DNA of 64,000 nucleotides from Closterium sp. NIES-65 (GCA_948144175.1 CANXME010001991.1:521001-585000); one strand, 5' to 3'. Shown: positions 1 through 9,809, counted from the first letter of the stretch. Made by a program: numbers and translations. The notes: generated from the sequence alone by a model not told the origin.

Positions 1-318
1 CAATTCTCACTGACTGAATCTGCACAAATACCGTCAGCCCCTGGATAGAAGCGCCCCTGGGGGTATAAAAAAACACTGTTTTTTAGGGGGTGGGCTATAA
101 ATTGAGGATTTTTATAAGCGCTGGCACTTATATAATGTCTTCTATGAAACGCGTCTTTTTTACACCAAACTGTAATCTCGTTCTTGGATTTTGAATCGAG
201 TCGAAACTATACAGGGTGGTGATTGGGAATCTCGCGCAAGTTGGCAAGGAATGATTCCGTGCCGTATCTCTCAACGGAATCAGGGGGTGACGCTCCGTTT
301 TGCCAGGGATGACGCTCG

Positions 319-390
319 GGATGGCATGCACCATTCGGGAGCCTAAACCCTAAAATTTTAGGGTTGAGGCTCCCGAATGACATGCCATCC
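319..390. repeat. Long hairpin inside MITE-A
   Basis: A nearly perfect palindrome: ggatggcatg at 319-328 pairs with catgccatcc at 381-390, cattcgggagcct at 332-344 pairs with its complement at 367-379, and the centre is a self-complementary A/T-rich core near 345-365. Transcribed, it would form a stem of about 33 bp. Confidence 0.85.
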
Positions 391-498
391 ATCTGGGGTT
401 TATTTTTTTTTGCCCCATGCAGTTTGTCGTTTTGTGGTTTCTTCTTTGTCGTTAGCGCGCCTGCTACATCCCGTTGAGATATACCAGGCTAACACACT

Positions 499-544
499 CA
501 GTCAGAATGTGTCAACTTGCGCCCCTGACACGTCATTCTGACTG
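499..544. repeat. Second hairpin inside MITE-A
   Basis: cagtcagaatg at 499-509 is the exact reverse complement of cattctgactg at 534-544, with an additional inner tgtca/tgaca pairing. No gene overlaps it. Confidence 0.75.
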
Positions 545-808
545 GACGCGCTGGCAATGAGCCGAGCGAGGGTGAAGGGTATCGAGATTCAAAATGTGGG
601 AATGGAAATGTCAGTTTCGTTACAACGATTTCAGTAAAATTGTAGAATCAACAAACGAGGGTGGCGCTTATAATCCGCAAGCCTTCAGGGGTGCGCTTAT
701 AATCGAGGACCGGATATAAGTGCCCTCATCCTTTTATAAGCGCCGGCGCTTATCCGGGGCCTGCGCTTCTATCCGGGGGCTTACGGTAGGGCTAGTTTAC
801 ATACATGG

Positions 809-946
809 TGTCAAACATACTTGTATGATTATAATTGGGTAGGCTGTAGTGGGGATAGCCTTAAAGGGTACAAAAACAACCTCGACACTCTAGCCTTGTA
901 CCCTAATCTCTACCTAATCCACTCACTCTTGCCTTAGTTCTTAATA
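809..946 (+). repeat. CopA 5' LTR
   Basis: It begins TGTCAAAC and carries the family core taggctgtagtgggg plus the GGGTACAA...TTGTACCC stem seen in the other copia LTRs here. It ends at 946, immediately before a PBS-like tggtaactagagcagg. The usual terminal CA has mutated to TA. No matching 3' LTR is present. Confidence 0.7.
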
Positions 947-1045
947 TGGTAACTAGAGCAGGAGGTCTCTAGGACCTAAGAATCGGGCCCACCTAACTGC
1001 CTGCCTTGCCTACTGCCCGCGCGCGCCTTGGCTGCAGCGCGCGTC

Positions 1046-1047
<2 letters not shown>

Positions 1048-1102
<55 letters not shown>
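1048..1102 (+). repeat. 55-base poly(T) run
   Basis: An uninterrupted T run between gcgcgtcac and cgcgcgcgcc in the CopA leader. Other copia leaders here have 7-9 T (or A on the minus strand) at the equivalent place, so this looks like an expansion of a normal leader feature. Length may be affected by sequencing. Confidence 0.8.
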
Positions 1103-1493
1103 CGCGCGCGCCTCGCCTACTAGCACGCGCGCCACTGCTGTAGCGCCGCCCGCCGGCCCGCGTCGCCCGCGCAGCCCGCGTAGAGCCCGTGCAGCCCGAC
1201 GCCGCACGCAGCCCGCCGTCGTGTGCAGCCCGCCGTCGCCCCGCGCGCCGCGTCTGTCGCCAATGCGGCCCACCGCTGCGCCGCGCGTCGCGTCGGCCGC
1301 CTGCGCGGCCCGCAACTGCTTAGCGCGCTGCCTTAGGAGCTCGCGTGCGGCCGCTCCTGCCTGCTGCCTGCCGCCTGCTGTCTCCTGCCTGCTGCCTGCT
1401 GTCTCCTGCCTGCTGCCTGCTACCTCGGTCTTTGCTTGTGTCCTGGTGCCTGCTGCCTCTTTTCTGTTGCCTCCTGCCTCTTTCCTGCACCCC

Positions 1494-1744
1494 TGGCCGG
1501 CAGCGTGTGGCGATTTGCACGTGCTTCGAGACCGGCCGCCACCTGGCCACGTTCACTCGTGCGCCAGGGTCCAATCTGTACACCCTCACCACTGCGTCAC
1601 GCTCCGCCCTTTTGTCTCCCCAGTTACACGCGTCTGCTCAGGTAACTACCCAGTGTGAGTGTCGCCGGCTGTCGCACGACACTCTCCTGTGGCACCACCG
1701 CCTTGGTCACCCCTCCCTACCTCGCCTGCGTAGCATGCACTCTC
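1494..1744 (+). pseudogene. CopA pre-integrase domain fragment
   Basis: The frame reads through a segment like the end of copia protease and the HHCC integrase N-domain: TGRHLATFTRAPGSNLYTLT, later LLWHHRLGHPSLPRLRSMHS. The paired histidines of the zinc site are present. The two cysteines that should follow lie beyond the CopB junction at 1744 and are lost. It is closest in wording to CopH. It is non-functional as it stands. Confidence 0.7.
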
Positions 1745-1872
1745 TGTGAAGTAAGGAAAACAGGAATGAAATGACTATGGAAGATTGGGTACAAATGCAA
1801 CCCTAGAAACTCTGTACCCCATATGTGCTACCCCACTATAGCCTACAGAAACTATGTCATATAAATCTGACA
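1745..1872 (-). repeat. CopB 3' LTR (CopD type)
   Basis: 128 bp from tgtgaagt to atctgaca, with the shared core ccccactatagcctac. The 3' untranslated block and purine tract (minus-strand CTATGGGGGTG) adjoin it at 1873. Confidence 0.85.
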
Positions 1873-2083
1873 CACCCCCATAGGCAAAGTGGGGGAGAAC
1901 AAGGGGTCACAAGACCAGTCAGGTAAAGCAACGTAGAATAAGCTCAGGGTGGATCACAACGTCACCACACAGTCCGAGCACAAGAGCAGGGCCAGAGGCC
2001 AGTTCACATGCAGAAGTACAGACATATATATAAAACTAGACAAGCAAGAGCAGGTATATATATATGTCACAGTACAAGTGAAG

Positions 2084-5000
2084 TCAAGAGGAGAGCAAGT
2101 GAGGCAAGACAGGCACAAGACCCAGCTGGGTGCAAAAGCGCTGATGGTCACAAGGCGCGAGTGCCTTGGTGAACACATCAGCAGTGTTGGCCTCAGAGGC
2201 CACGTACGCAAGTCGCAACTGACCACGCTGCTGCAGCTCACGAGCAAGGAAGTAGCGGAGAGCAATGTGCTTCGTTCTGTGCTCCAAGCGCTGCTCTCGA
2301 CACAAGGCCAGCATGGCCTTGTTGTCTACGTACAGCACTGGAGGAGAACGAGGCGGCTCTCCAAGGTCAGTCAGCAGGTAGGTGAGCCAGCGAAGCTCCT
2401 GTGCATCCATGGCCCCGGCGTAGATCTCAGCCTCACAACTGGAGCCGAGAACCGAAGACGAGCGAGTAGACCGCCACGAGACAGAGCCGGAACCAAGGCT
2501 GAAGGTGTAACCCTGTGACGACCGCTGCGTAGCCTGGTCGTCAGCCCAAGAAGCGTCCGCGTGGCCGGTAAGGACCACTGGACTCCGCCCTCCAAGCACT
2601 AGCCCCATGCCCGACGTACTGCACAGGTAGCGCAATACCCTCTTCGCTGCAGCCATGTGCTCTGGTCGGTGTCTCCCAGGAGCAACATAGCGTGCAAGAA
2701 TGCTCAGAGGGTATGCAAGGTCAGGTCGTGTGCAGGTCATCAGGTACATGAGGCAGCCAACAAGCTCTGCATACGGACCACTCGACTCTACGAACTCATC
2801 CGAAGGCAGAGCTGAGAGTGAGTGGCGAGTAGGCAGAGGAGTGGCCTGAGGCGAGGAGTACGTGAAGCCGAAGCGCTGAAGGACCTGCTGCACCATGTGT
2901 GACTGAGTCAAGGTAATGGTGCGGCGTGCTCTGTCCTGAGTGATCTGCAAGCCAAGGTAGCTGCGCAGTTCACCCAGGTCTGTGCACGTGTGTCTCTTCA
3001 GCAGCTCGGACTTCACGTAGGCGAGTCCAGCAGTGTCCGCTGTGGCAAAGACCAAGTCGTCAACGTACACGAGGATGTAGAACGGCGGCAGCGAAGTGTC
3101 GGTGCGAAGAAACAGCGACGGGTCAGCAGTAGAAGGAGCAAACCCAAGAGCCGCAAGCGTAGTCCTCAGTGTGTCGTGCCACTCACGCGGTGCCTGGCGG
3201 AGACCGTAGACTGGCCGTCGGAGGCTCCACTGGGTGCCAGGAGGGAAAGTCCCAGTGAAGCCAGGTGGACGGCGAAGCCAGATCTCCTCGTGCAGGCTAC
3301 CCTGCAAGAACGCAGTGTTGAAGTCGAGAGAGTGAAGCTCGTAGTCACGCTGAGCGGCTATGTGCAGCAGCACCCGAAGAGTAGTCATCTTCGGGGTGGG
3401 AGAGAAGGTCTGAAAGTAGTCAACTCCCTGCCGCTGACTGAAGCCACGAGCAACGTACCGTGCCTTGAAGACAGGTGGAGAGCCCGGCGGCCGCTTCACC
3501 CTGAAGATCCACATGCCACTGACGATGTTCGCCCCAGGAGGGGGAACCGCGTCAACGTAGGTGCCTGTGGACTTCCAAGAAGCCATCTCTGCATCCATAG
3601 CTGCCTGCCACTGAGAGGAGTAGGGACCCTCTACGGCCTCCGCGTAAGAACGCGGAGTCGGGATGTCTAGTGCATCCGGGTCTCCCTCAGGGGCAAGCAG
3701 TACAGACGCGAGATGAGGTGAAGCAGCCGCTAGACACTGTAACTCCTCCTGCCTGTCCTCTAGGACGTCCGTGCCAAGAGCACACTCACCCCCGACGGAC
3801 GGAGGACAGACAGACGCAGACTCAGCAACAAGACTAGCAGCGTAGTCGAGACGACAGCGAGCAGCAAAGTCGACGAGCTCAGCGACTAGAGCAGACGCAG
3901 CAGTGGATTCAAAAGAGGGGTCAGTGACGACAGTAGCAAGCAGACGCGTGACAGTAGGACTGGCAGCACGAAGAGAGTCCGACTCAGGGTCGGCAAGCGC
4001 AGGAAGAGAGGACTCAGGAGGAGAAGACAAAGGGGCACGCAGAGGAGCAGTGGACGGACGCAAAGACATCCGGTGCGTGCCAGGGACAGGAGGAGGACGC
4101 TGACGCGAACTGCGACCACTAGCGCGAGCAGCACGAACAGGCGACGCGGGACGAGACGCAGGCTCACGACGCTCAGCAAGACCTCCAGTAGGACCAGTGT
4201 AAGGAGAGGGAGCAGGCAGTGGAGAGGAAGGCTCCAGCAAGGACTGCGACTGGACAGGCGGTGGACCCTCTACTGGAGGAGAAAGACCAAGAACCTGCTG
4301 CAGGAGCGGAACGAAGTACGGCCGAGGCCGCGCGGCAGCTCCAGACGCAGCAGGGACAGCACCAGCACCCTCAGCGACAGCACCAGCGCCACCCACACCT
4401 CCAGCGGCAGGACCAATAGAAGTAGGCTCAGCACCAGCGCCAGCAGCAGCTCCAGCGCCAGGAGGACCCGCAGGTCCAGCAGCTCCGGGACCGGCAGCAC
4501 CCCCACCCTCGACGGTCGAAGAAGCTCCAGCTCCAGCTCCAGCAGCACCTCCAGACTCAGCAGCACGCCTCCAGCGGCGAGCGAACCACTCGCGCAGCTC
4601 CTGTGGAGAGAGGGGCTCCCGGCGAGACGCAGCAGCAGGAGAAACCCCAGGCTCAGCAGCTCCAGACGCAGCACCCCCAGGCTCAGCAGCTCCCAGCTCA
4701 GCACCCCCAGGCTCAGCAGCTCCCGACCCAGCACCCCCAGACCCAGCAACTCCAGGTACAGCACCCCCCGGCTCAGCACCCCCAGGCTCCGCACCCTCCG
4801 CAGTAGCACCCTCAGGCCCAGCACCCCCAGCAGTAGCACCCCCAGGCTCAGCACCCCCGCGCACAGCACCCCCAGAGTCAGCACCCCCAGGCTCAGCACC
4901 CGCAGCAGCACCAGAGTCACCAGTAACCTCGACCGGGTCAGCGGCGTCTACCTGGGATACACCTGAGGGGGCAGGAACCTGAGGGGGGAGGGGGTCTACC

Positions 5001-6163
5001 GGGGGGGGAACCGGCACAAGGAAGTCCGGGGGAGGGGGGAGGGAAGGAGTGGGGTAGGGGAAGAGACGGTAGAAGGGGACTGACTCGTCGAACGTGACGT
5101 CCTGGGAGGACAGAACACGACGAGAGGAGGGGTGGTAAAACTGCCACCCTGGGGCGTCAGTGGGGAAGCCAAGGAAGACACAGGGAGCAGCACGAGGGGA
5201 CAGCTTGTCCGCAGACAAGTCGCGGACAAACGCCCGAGATCCCCAGACACGGAACACAGACGCATCGCCAACCTTCCCCGTCCACAGCAAGGCTGGGGAC
5301 ATCGCAGGCCGAGAGACCCGGGGGTGAAGGTTGAGCTGATGCGCCGCGTACCTCACCGCAAACGGCCACAGAAAATGAGGGGCAGCCGCATGCATCATGG
5401 ACGTACGAGCAACATCCATGACCATGCCAATGCGGCGCTCAGCAATCCCATTTTGCTGTGGTGAGTCCGGAAGCGTGAAGGTCTGGCGGATCCCCCGTGC
5501 ACGACAGTAGTCCCGCAGAAGGCGAGAAGAGAACTCTCCGCCTCTGTCAGAGTGCAGACGCAGAACAGGAAAGTCCGAGCCGAAGCTCTGCCTGAGCTGG
5601 AGACGAGCCTCGCGGATCCAGTCGATCAGCACCTCAGTGACCGCACCCTTGCTGCGCAAGGGGAGGACTGTGGTGTAACGCGAGTAGTCGTCAACCACCA
5701 ACAGGAAGTAGCGCTCGTAACCCTGCCCACGGACGGGGGCTGGGCCCCACACATCCATGTGAAGCGTCTGCAGGGGAGCCTCTGTCGGGGGGAAGTGGGA
5801 GGAGTGAGGAGTAGCCCGGAGGCAACCCTCGACACAGGGGACACAGGAAGGTCCTGGCCCGGAGGGGAGAGGAGGGAGAGACTGGGGAAGACCAGAGACA
5901 AGGACACGGGAAGCCATGCTCCGAAGACGGGGCAAGGAGGGGTGGCCAAGACGGTGGTGCCACAGGAGAGTCTCGTGAGACAGGAGGCGACAAGAACAGG
6001 GGGCAGACTCAGGACCTGACCGGGACGCAGCAGCAAGTGCCTGACCAGACGCAGCCACCTGACCAGACGCAGGGACAGGAGGAGACTCAACGGTCAGGGT
6101 GTAGAGACTCGACCCCGGGGCAGGGTCGAGGCAGGGCCGAAAGGGGCGGCGACGGGGCCGCAA
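2084..6163 (-). CDS. CopB pol: integrase, reverse transcriptase, RNase H (gag and protease lost)
   Basis: One open frame of up to 1359 codons that begins inside the pre-integrase domain, so the true start is unknown. Domains in order are the HHCC zinc region (LLWHHRLGHPS, then CVPC), the integrase core with all three acids (HMDVWGP, HSDRGGEF, NGIAERRIG), an Ala/Gly/Glu/Pro repeat linker, reverse transcriptase with YVDD, and RNase H with HADASWADD, CEAEIYAG and YVDNKAM. The family makes a cDNA copy in a cytoplasmic particle and inserts it into the genome. Here all visible catalytic residues are intact, but there is no Gag, no protease and no matched LTR pair, so it could act only in trans. The TGA stop is the same as in CopC, CopD and the others. 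Confidence 0.85.
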   Translation of the reverse strand: MRPRRRPFRPCLDPAPGSSLYTLTVESPPVPASGQVAASGQALAAASRSGPESAPCSCRLLSHETLLWHHRLGHPSLPRLRSMASRVLVSGLPQSLPPLPSGPGPSCVPCVEGCLRATPHSSHFPPTEAPLQTLHMDVWGPAPVRGQGYERYFLLVVDDYSRYTTVLPLRSKGAVTEVLIDWIREARLQLRQSFGSDFPVLRLHSDRGGEFSSRLLRDYCRARGIRQTFTLPDSPQQNGIAERRIGMVMDVARTSMMHAAAPHFLWPFAVRYAAHQLNLHPRVSRPAMSPALLWTGKVGDASVFRVWGSRAFVRDLSADKLSPRAAPCVFLGFPTDAPGWQFYHPSSRRVLSSQDVTFDESVPFYRLFPYPTPSLPPPPDFLVPVPPPVDPLPPQVPAPSGVSQVDAADPVEVTGDSGAAAGAEPGGADSGGAVRGGAEPGGATAGGAGPEGATAEGAEPGGAEPGGAVPGVAGSGGAGSGAAEPGGAELGAAEPGGAASGAAEPGVSPAAASRREPLSPQELREWFARRWRRAAESGGAAGAGAGASSTVEGGGAAGPGAAGPAGPPGAGAAAGAGAEPTSIGPAAGGVGGAGAVAEGAGAVPAASGAAARPRPYFVPLLQQVLGLSPPVEGPPPVQSQSLLEPSSPLPAPSPYTGPTGGLAERREPASRPASPVRAARASGRSSRQRPPPVPGTHRMSLRPSTAPLRAPLSSPPESSLPALADPESDSLRAASPTVTRLLATVVTDPSFESTAASALVAELVDFAARCRLDYAASLVAESASVCPPSVGGECALGTDVLEDRQEELQCLAAASPHLASVLLAPEGDPDALDIPTPRSYAEAVEGPYSSQWQAAMDAEMASWKSTGTYVDAVPPPGANIVSGMWIFRVKRPPGSPPVFKARYVARGFSQRQGVDYFQTFSPTPKMTTLRVLLHIAAQRDYELHSLDFNTAFLQGSLHEEIWLRRPPGFTGTFPPGTQWSLRRPVYGLRQAPREWHDTLRTTLAALGFAPSTADPSLFLRTDTSLPPFYILVYVDDLVFATADTAGLAYVKSELLKRHTCTDLGELRSYLGLQITQDRARRTITLTQSHMVQQVLQRFGFTYSSPQATPLPTRHSLSALPSDEFVESSGPYAELVGCLMYLMTCTRPDLAYPLSILARYVAPGRHRPEHMAAAKRVLRYLCSTSGMGLVLGGRSPVVLTGHADASWADDQATQRSSQGYTFSLGSGSVSWRSTRSSSVLGSSCEAEIYAGAMDAQELRWLTYLLTDLGEPPRSPPVLYVDNKAMLALCREQRLEHRTKHIALRYFLARELQQRGQLRLAYVASEANTADVFTKALAPCDHQRFCTQLGLVPVLPHLLSS

Positions 6164-6600
6164 GTGGCGGCGACGGGGCCGCTGGAGGCGGCGACGGGGC
6201 CGATAGGGGCGGCGACGGGGCCGCTAGTGGCGGCGACGGGGCCGCTCGTGGCGGCGACGGGGCTGATAGGGGCGGCGACGGGGCCGCGAAGGGGCCGCGA
6301 GGGGCCTGGAAGGGCGGCGACGGGCCGCTAGGGGCGGCGACGGGGCCGCGAAGGGGCCGCGAGGGGCCTGAAAGGTCGGCGACGGGGCCGCTAGGGGCGG
6401 CGACGGGGCCGCGAAGGGGCCGCGAGGCTCCTGGAAGGGCGGCAACGGGGCCGCTAGGGGCGGCGACGGGGCCGCTAAGGGTCGCGCGAGGGGCCGTGAG
6501 AGGGGCGTCTAGGAGGGGAAGAAAAAAGTGCGTCGCACGCCACAGGGCGTGCAACACACAGAGTAGCAGCGGAAGCAGTTAGGTGGGCCCACAGGCCAGG
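6119..6600 (-). repeat. CopB GC-rich tandem leader
   Basis: About 20 imperfect copies of a roughly 21 bp unit of the form ggggccgctaggggcggcgac. It lies between the pol junction and the PBS. The leader motif ggtgggccc is at 6581-6590. Open frames on both strands here are side effects of the repeat and GC content. Confidence 0.8.
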
Positions 6601-6621
6601 AGCGTAGATGCTCTGATAGCA

Positions 6622-6752
6622 TGTGAAAAAATGAGGAATGAAGAAGAGGGGGTTGCACTAGCAGCAGTTGGCATACATATAGGAAACCCTAATTGGGTTG
6701 TACTTGCTATAGAGTACCCCACTGCAGGCTAGACAATTGTAACATTCTGACA
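6622..6752 (-). repeat. CopB 5' LTR (TRIM-B type)
   Basis: 131 bp from tgtgaaaa to attctgaca, with the core caccccactgcaggctag variant and a stem-loop resembling the TRIM-B LTRs. The adjoining PBS on the minus strand is TGCTATCAGAGC. Confidence 0.8.
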
Positions 6753-6767
6753 GCTCACTGCCCTGCT

Positions 6768-7150
6768 TGTGAGGGTACGACGGCTTATGCCAGCTATGCT
6801 TGCTTGCCTTTACTTTATCATGCTATTTCTAGCATAGGATAATTATATGCATGCATGAATTGCTTGATTTCCTAGGCTAGGTGCTTTCCTATATTTTATT
6901 ATAGTTATAGCACCGAGCTAGGTTGCGTGCACCGAATTCAGGCTTTTCGGTTGCCACCGAATTGCCTTCTACCGAATTTGGTAAGGATCTGTTCGGGACG
7001 CTTCACGACCCGCGGAACCTTCGCGTAACACCTGGTTACGGGGCCTTGTGTCGAGCCTATATATAGCCTCGTGTTGTACCCAGGTGGACATTCAATTCAA
7101 TTCAATTCAATTTGAATCATCTTTTCTGAGCTCGATCCCAGATCCTCACA
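6768..7150 (+). repeat. GypS LTR (gypsy-like, 383 bp)
   Basis: It starts TGTGAGG and ends CCTCACA, a 7 bp inverted terminus. A TATATATA box is at 7058-7065. It is followed by cttggtatttgagc, a primer-binding site one base off the end, as usual in Ty3/gypsy elements. A microsatellite of caatt repeats is at 7089-7108. No second copy is in the window. Confidence 0.65.
7058..7065 (+). promoter_or_regulatory. TATA box of GypS LTR
   Basis: TATATATA, 85 bp before the LTR end. This position suits a retroelement U3/R promoter. Confidence 0.5.
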
Positions 7151-7344
7151 CTTGGTATTTGAGCGGGTTTACATGCGAGGTCTTCAACCGCTTAGTTCCG
7201 GCCTTTAAAATCCGCGGGGGCGACGACGAAAGCGCCGATACGGGTATGTAAAACCAGTTCCGCGCAATTTTTCTAAGTCCCCCTCGATTCGGTTTTCGAA
7301 CACCCCTCAGATTTACTGGTGGAAAGGTTGGAGTTTCGACCGTT
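7151..7344 (+). mobile_element. GypS leader fragment
   Basis: About 190 bp after the LTR: PBS-like ttggtatttgagcggg, then leader sequence with no domain I recognise. It stops near 7345, where copia pol sequence begins abruptly. The junction is a truncation, not an LTR insertion. Confidence 0.5.
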
Positions 7345-9015
7345 CGATCAGGAGGAGTTACAGTGTCTAGCGGCTGCTTCACCTCATCTCGCGTCTGTAC
7401 TGCTTGCCCCTGAGGGAGACCCGGATGCACTAGACATCCCGACTCCGCGTTCTTACGCGGAGGCTGTAGAGGGCCTTACTCCTCTCAGTGGCAGGCAGCT
7501 ATGGATGCAGAGATGGCTTCCTGGAAGTCCACGGGCACCTACGTTGACGCAGTTCCCCCTCCTGGGGCGAACATCGTCAGTGGCATGTGGATCTTCAGGG
7601 TGAAGCGGCCGCCGGGCTCTCCGCCTGTCTTCAAGGCGCGTTACGTCGCTCGTGGCTTCAGTCAGCGGCAGGGAGTTGACTACTTTCAGACCTTCTCTCC
7701 CACTCCGAAGATGACTACTCTTCGGGTGCTGCTGCACGTTGCCGCTCAGCGCGACTACGAGCTTCACTCTCTCGACTTCAGCACTGCGTTCCTGCAGGGT
7801 AGCCTGCACGAGGAGATCTGGCTGCGCCGTCCGCCTGGCTTCACTGGGACTTTCCCTCCTGGCACCCAGTGGAGCCTCCGACGGCCAGTCTACGGTCTCC
7901 GCCAGGCACCGCGTGAGTGGCACGACACACTGAGGACTACGCTTGCGGCTCTTGGGTTTGCTCCTTCCACTGCTGACCCGTCGCTGTTTCTTCGCACCGA
8001 CACTTCCTTGCCGCCGTTCTACATCCTCGTGTACGTCGAGGACTTGGTCTTTGCCACAGCGGACACTGCTGGACTCGCCTACGTGAAGTCCGAGCTGCTG
8101 AAGAGACACACGTGCACAGACCTGGGTGAACTGCGCAGCTACCTTGGCTTGCAGATCACTTGGGACAGAGCACGCCGCACCATTACCCTGACTCAGTCAC
8201 ACATGGTGCAGCAGGTCCTTCAGCGCTTCGGCTTCACGTACTCCTCGCCTCAGGCCACTCCTCTGCCTACTCGCCACTCGCTCTCAGCTCTGCCTTCGGA
8301 TGAGTCCGTAGAGTCGAGTGGCCCGTATGCAGAGCTTGTTGGCTGCCTCATGTACCTGATGACCTGCACACGACCTGACCTTGCATACCCTCTGAGCATC
8401 CTTGCACGCTATGTTGCTCCTGGGAGACACCGACCTGAGCACATGGCTGCAGCGAAGAGGGTATTGCGCTACCTGTGCAGTACGTCGGGCATGGGGCTAG
8501 TGCTTGGAGGGCGGAGTCCAGTGGTCCTTACGGGCCACGCGGACGCTTCTTGGGCTGACGACCAGGCTACGCAGCGGTCGTCACAGGGTTACACCTTCAG
8601 CCTTGGTTCCGGCTCTGTCTCGTGGCGGTCTACTCGCTCGTCTTCGGTTCTCGGCTCCAGTTGTGAGGCTGAGATCTACGCCGGGGCCATGGCTGCACAG
8701 GAGCTTCGCTGGCTCACCTACCTGCTGACTGACCTTGGAGAGCCGCCTCGTTCTCCTCCAGTGCTGTACGTAGACAACAAGGCCATGCTGGCCTTGTGTC
8801 CAGAGCAGCGTCTGGAGCACAGAACGAAGCACATTGCTCTTTGCTACTTCCTTGCTCGTGAGCTGCAGCAGCGTGGTCAGCTGCGACTTGCGTACGTGGC
8901 CTCTGAGGCCAACACTGCTGATGTGTTCACCAAGGCACTCGCGCCTTGTGACCATCAGCGCTTCTGTACCCAGCTGGGTCTTGTGCCTGTCTTGCCTCAC
9001 TTGCTCTCTTCCTGA
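7345..9015 (+). pseudogene. CopC reverse transcriptase and RNase H
   Basis: The frame covers the RT fingers and palm (MWIFRVKRPPGSPPVFKARY, LDFSTAFLQG) and RNase H (HADASWADD, CEAEIYAG, YVDNKAM), ending in TGA with the family C-terminus. An ATG-initiated stretch starts at 7501; 7345-7500 is in another frame, so a frameshift sits near 7480. The catalytic motif reads YVED instead of YVDD, replacing the first aspartate of the pair. This alone should abolish polymerisation. With the missing upstream half, it is a dead fragment. Confidence 0.85.
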
Positions 9016-9221
9016 CTTCACTTGTACTGTGACATATATATATACCTGCTCTTGCTTGTCTAGTATTATATATATGTCTGTACTCCTGCATGTGAACTGG
9101 CCTCTGGCCCTGCTCTTGTGCTCGGACTGTGTGGTGACTTTGTGATCCACCCTGAGCTTGCTTTGCTTTGCTTGACTGGTCTTGTGACCCCTTGTTCTCC
9201 CCCACTTTGCCTATGGGGGTG
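9016..9221 (+). other. CopC 3' untranslated block and polypurine tract
   Basis: Includes an AT-rich tatatatata stretch near 9033, then the conserved words gtgtggtgac, gtgatccaccctgagcttg and cccactttgcctatgggggtg directly before the LTR. The same block precedes the 3' LTR of seven other elements here. Confidence 0.75.
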
Positions 9222-9354
9222 TGTCAGAACATTATAGCTGATACATGTTTGTAGGCTATAGTGGGGTAGCACATATGGGGTACAGATTCCTAGGGTTGGT
9301 TATTTGTACCAATTTGTGACTTAGTCATTTCATTCCTCTTCTCATTGTTTCACA
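9222..9354 (+). repeat. CopC 3' LTR
   Basis: 133 bp, TGTCAGAACATT to TTTCACA, same type as the CopD LTR, with GGGTACA...TTTGTACC stem arms. Confidence 0.85.
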
Positions 9355-9483
9355 TCTGCAGCTAGATCAGGAGACGCATGAGGATCTTCCTTGTGGATAC
9401 TACTGATGGAGAATGGCGTAGTTGCCATCGATCCTGCGATACAACAAGTCTTTAAGTCTTTATCGGCGTTTATGACATCAGCA
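9355..9483 (+). other. Short non-coding stretch, possibly CopY 5' part
   Basis: 129 bp between the CopC LTR and the GypG LTR. It ends in the GypG target duplication cagca (9479-9483), so it is continuous with 29235 onward in the pre-insertion sequence. No domain is visible. Confidence 0.5.
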
Positions 9484-9809
9484 TGTAAGGAATTTAATCC
9501 ACATTCCTCACCGCAACCTGCAACATCGCGTACAGCAGCAGCCGTTGTTCGTCCGTTACTGCTAATGGGGCTTCGCCAACTTTGCACGCCCAATTCACCA
9601 AACCATGCACCGCTGGCCCGGCCGTATTGGCCTATGCTTTGGGACTAGCCCGAGCCTCGATGCTAGCCTAGCACTAGCTAGCTCGCACGCACCGCGTTAC
9701 CGTTTGCATGTTTCGCGTATAAATGTTCGCTCATGCCTTCGCTCACATTTTGTACTCGTTTGACAACTTAGCGCAATCCTCGCTACCTCGATTCATTGCA
9801 CCCGTAACA
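9484..9809 (+). repeat. GypG 5' LTR
   Basis: 326 bp, TGTAAGG to CGTAACA. TATAAAT at 9718-9724 is a likely TATA box. The PBS-like cttggttatcatagcc starts at 9810. Confidence 0.85.

Larger units (their letters stand above)
31..786. mobile_element. MITE-A, foldback DNA element with TA flanks
   Basis: The two ends are imperfect terminal inverted repeats: CCGTCAGCCCCTGGATAGAA at 31 matches the reverse complement of the right end, and about 22 of the first 24 bases pair. The dinucleotide TA flanks both ends (29-30 and 787-788), as expected for Tc1/mariner-like insertion. Next to both ends lie repeated words of the kind gcgcttat and ccggggc. The interior has two further hairpins and no credible protein; the short ORFs here are not gene-like. 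The superfamily is inferred only from the TA flanks. Confidence 0.7.
947..1744 (+). mobile_element. CopA internal remnant (leader plus gag-pre-integrase fragment)
   Basis: After the PBS comes the copia leader motif gggcccacc at 985-993, then a GC-rich leader with a 55-base T run and a Ctgcctgctg-rich tandem stretch (about 1350-1430). The end encodes a fragment of the pre-integrase zinc domain. Gag and protease are absent. The element stops at 1744, where the CopB LTR begins. The rest of its pol is not found on the far side of CopB, so this is a truncated copy. Confidence 0.7.
1745..6752 (-). mobile_element. CopB, chimeric copia with two unlike LTRs
   Basis: This is a minus-strand copia. Its 3' LTR (1745-1872) belongs to the CopD/CopC LTR type, but its 5' LTR (6622-6752) belongs to the TRIM-B type, with PBS tgctatcagagc. 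Gag and protease are missing. The pol body runs up to a junction near 6119, where sequence homologous to CopD stops inside the word gactcgaccccgg and continues into a GGGGCCG-rich tandem leader. Flanks ctctc (left) and gctca (right) are not a target duplication. A template switch during reverse transcription, or recombination between two elements, would explain this. Confidence 0.75.
7345..9354 (+). mobile_element. CopC, 5'-truncated copia
   Basis: It begins in mid-pol, just upstream of the reverse transcriptase, and runs to a complete 3' LTR. It lacks the 5' LTR, gag, protease and integrase. It is nearly identical to the 3' part of CopB in the opposite orientation, so the two form a large inverted repeat around GypS. 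No target duplication is visible. Confidence 0.8.

Noticed and set aside
128..392. Short minus-strand ORFs in MITE-A
   Set aside because: Overlap a palindrome and have no recognisable features.
4073..4966. Open frame antisense to the CopB linker (Ser/Arg-rich, 297 codons)
   Set aside because: Complement of the 15 bp repeat linker; the same appears wherever that repeat occurs.
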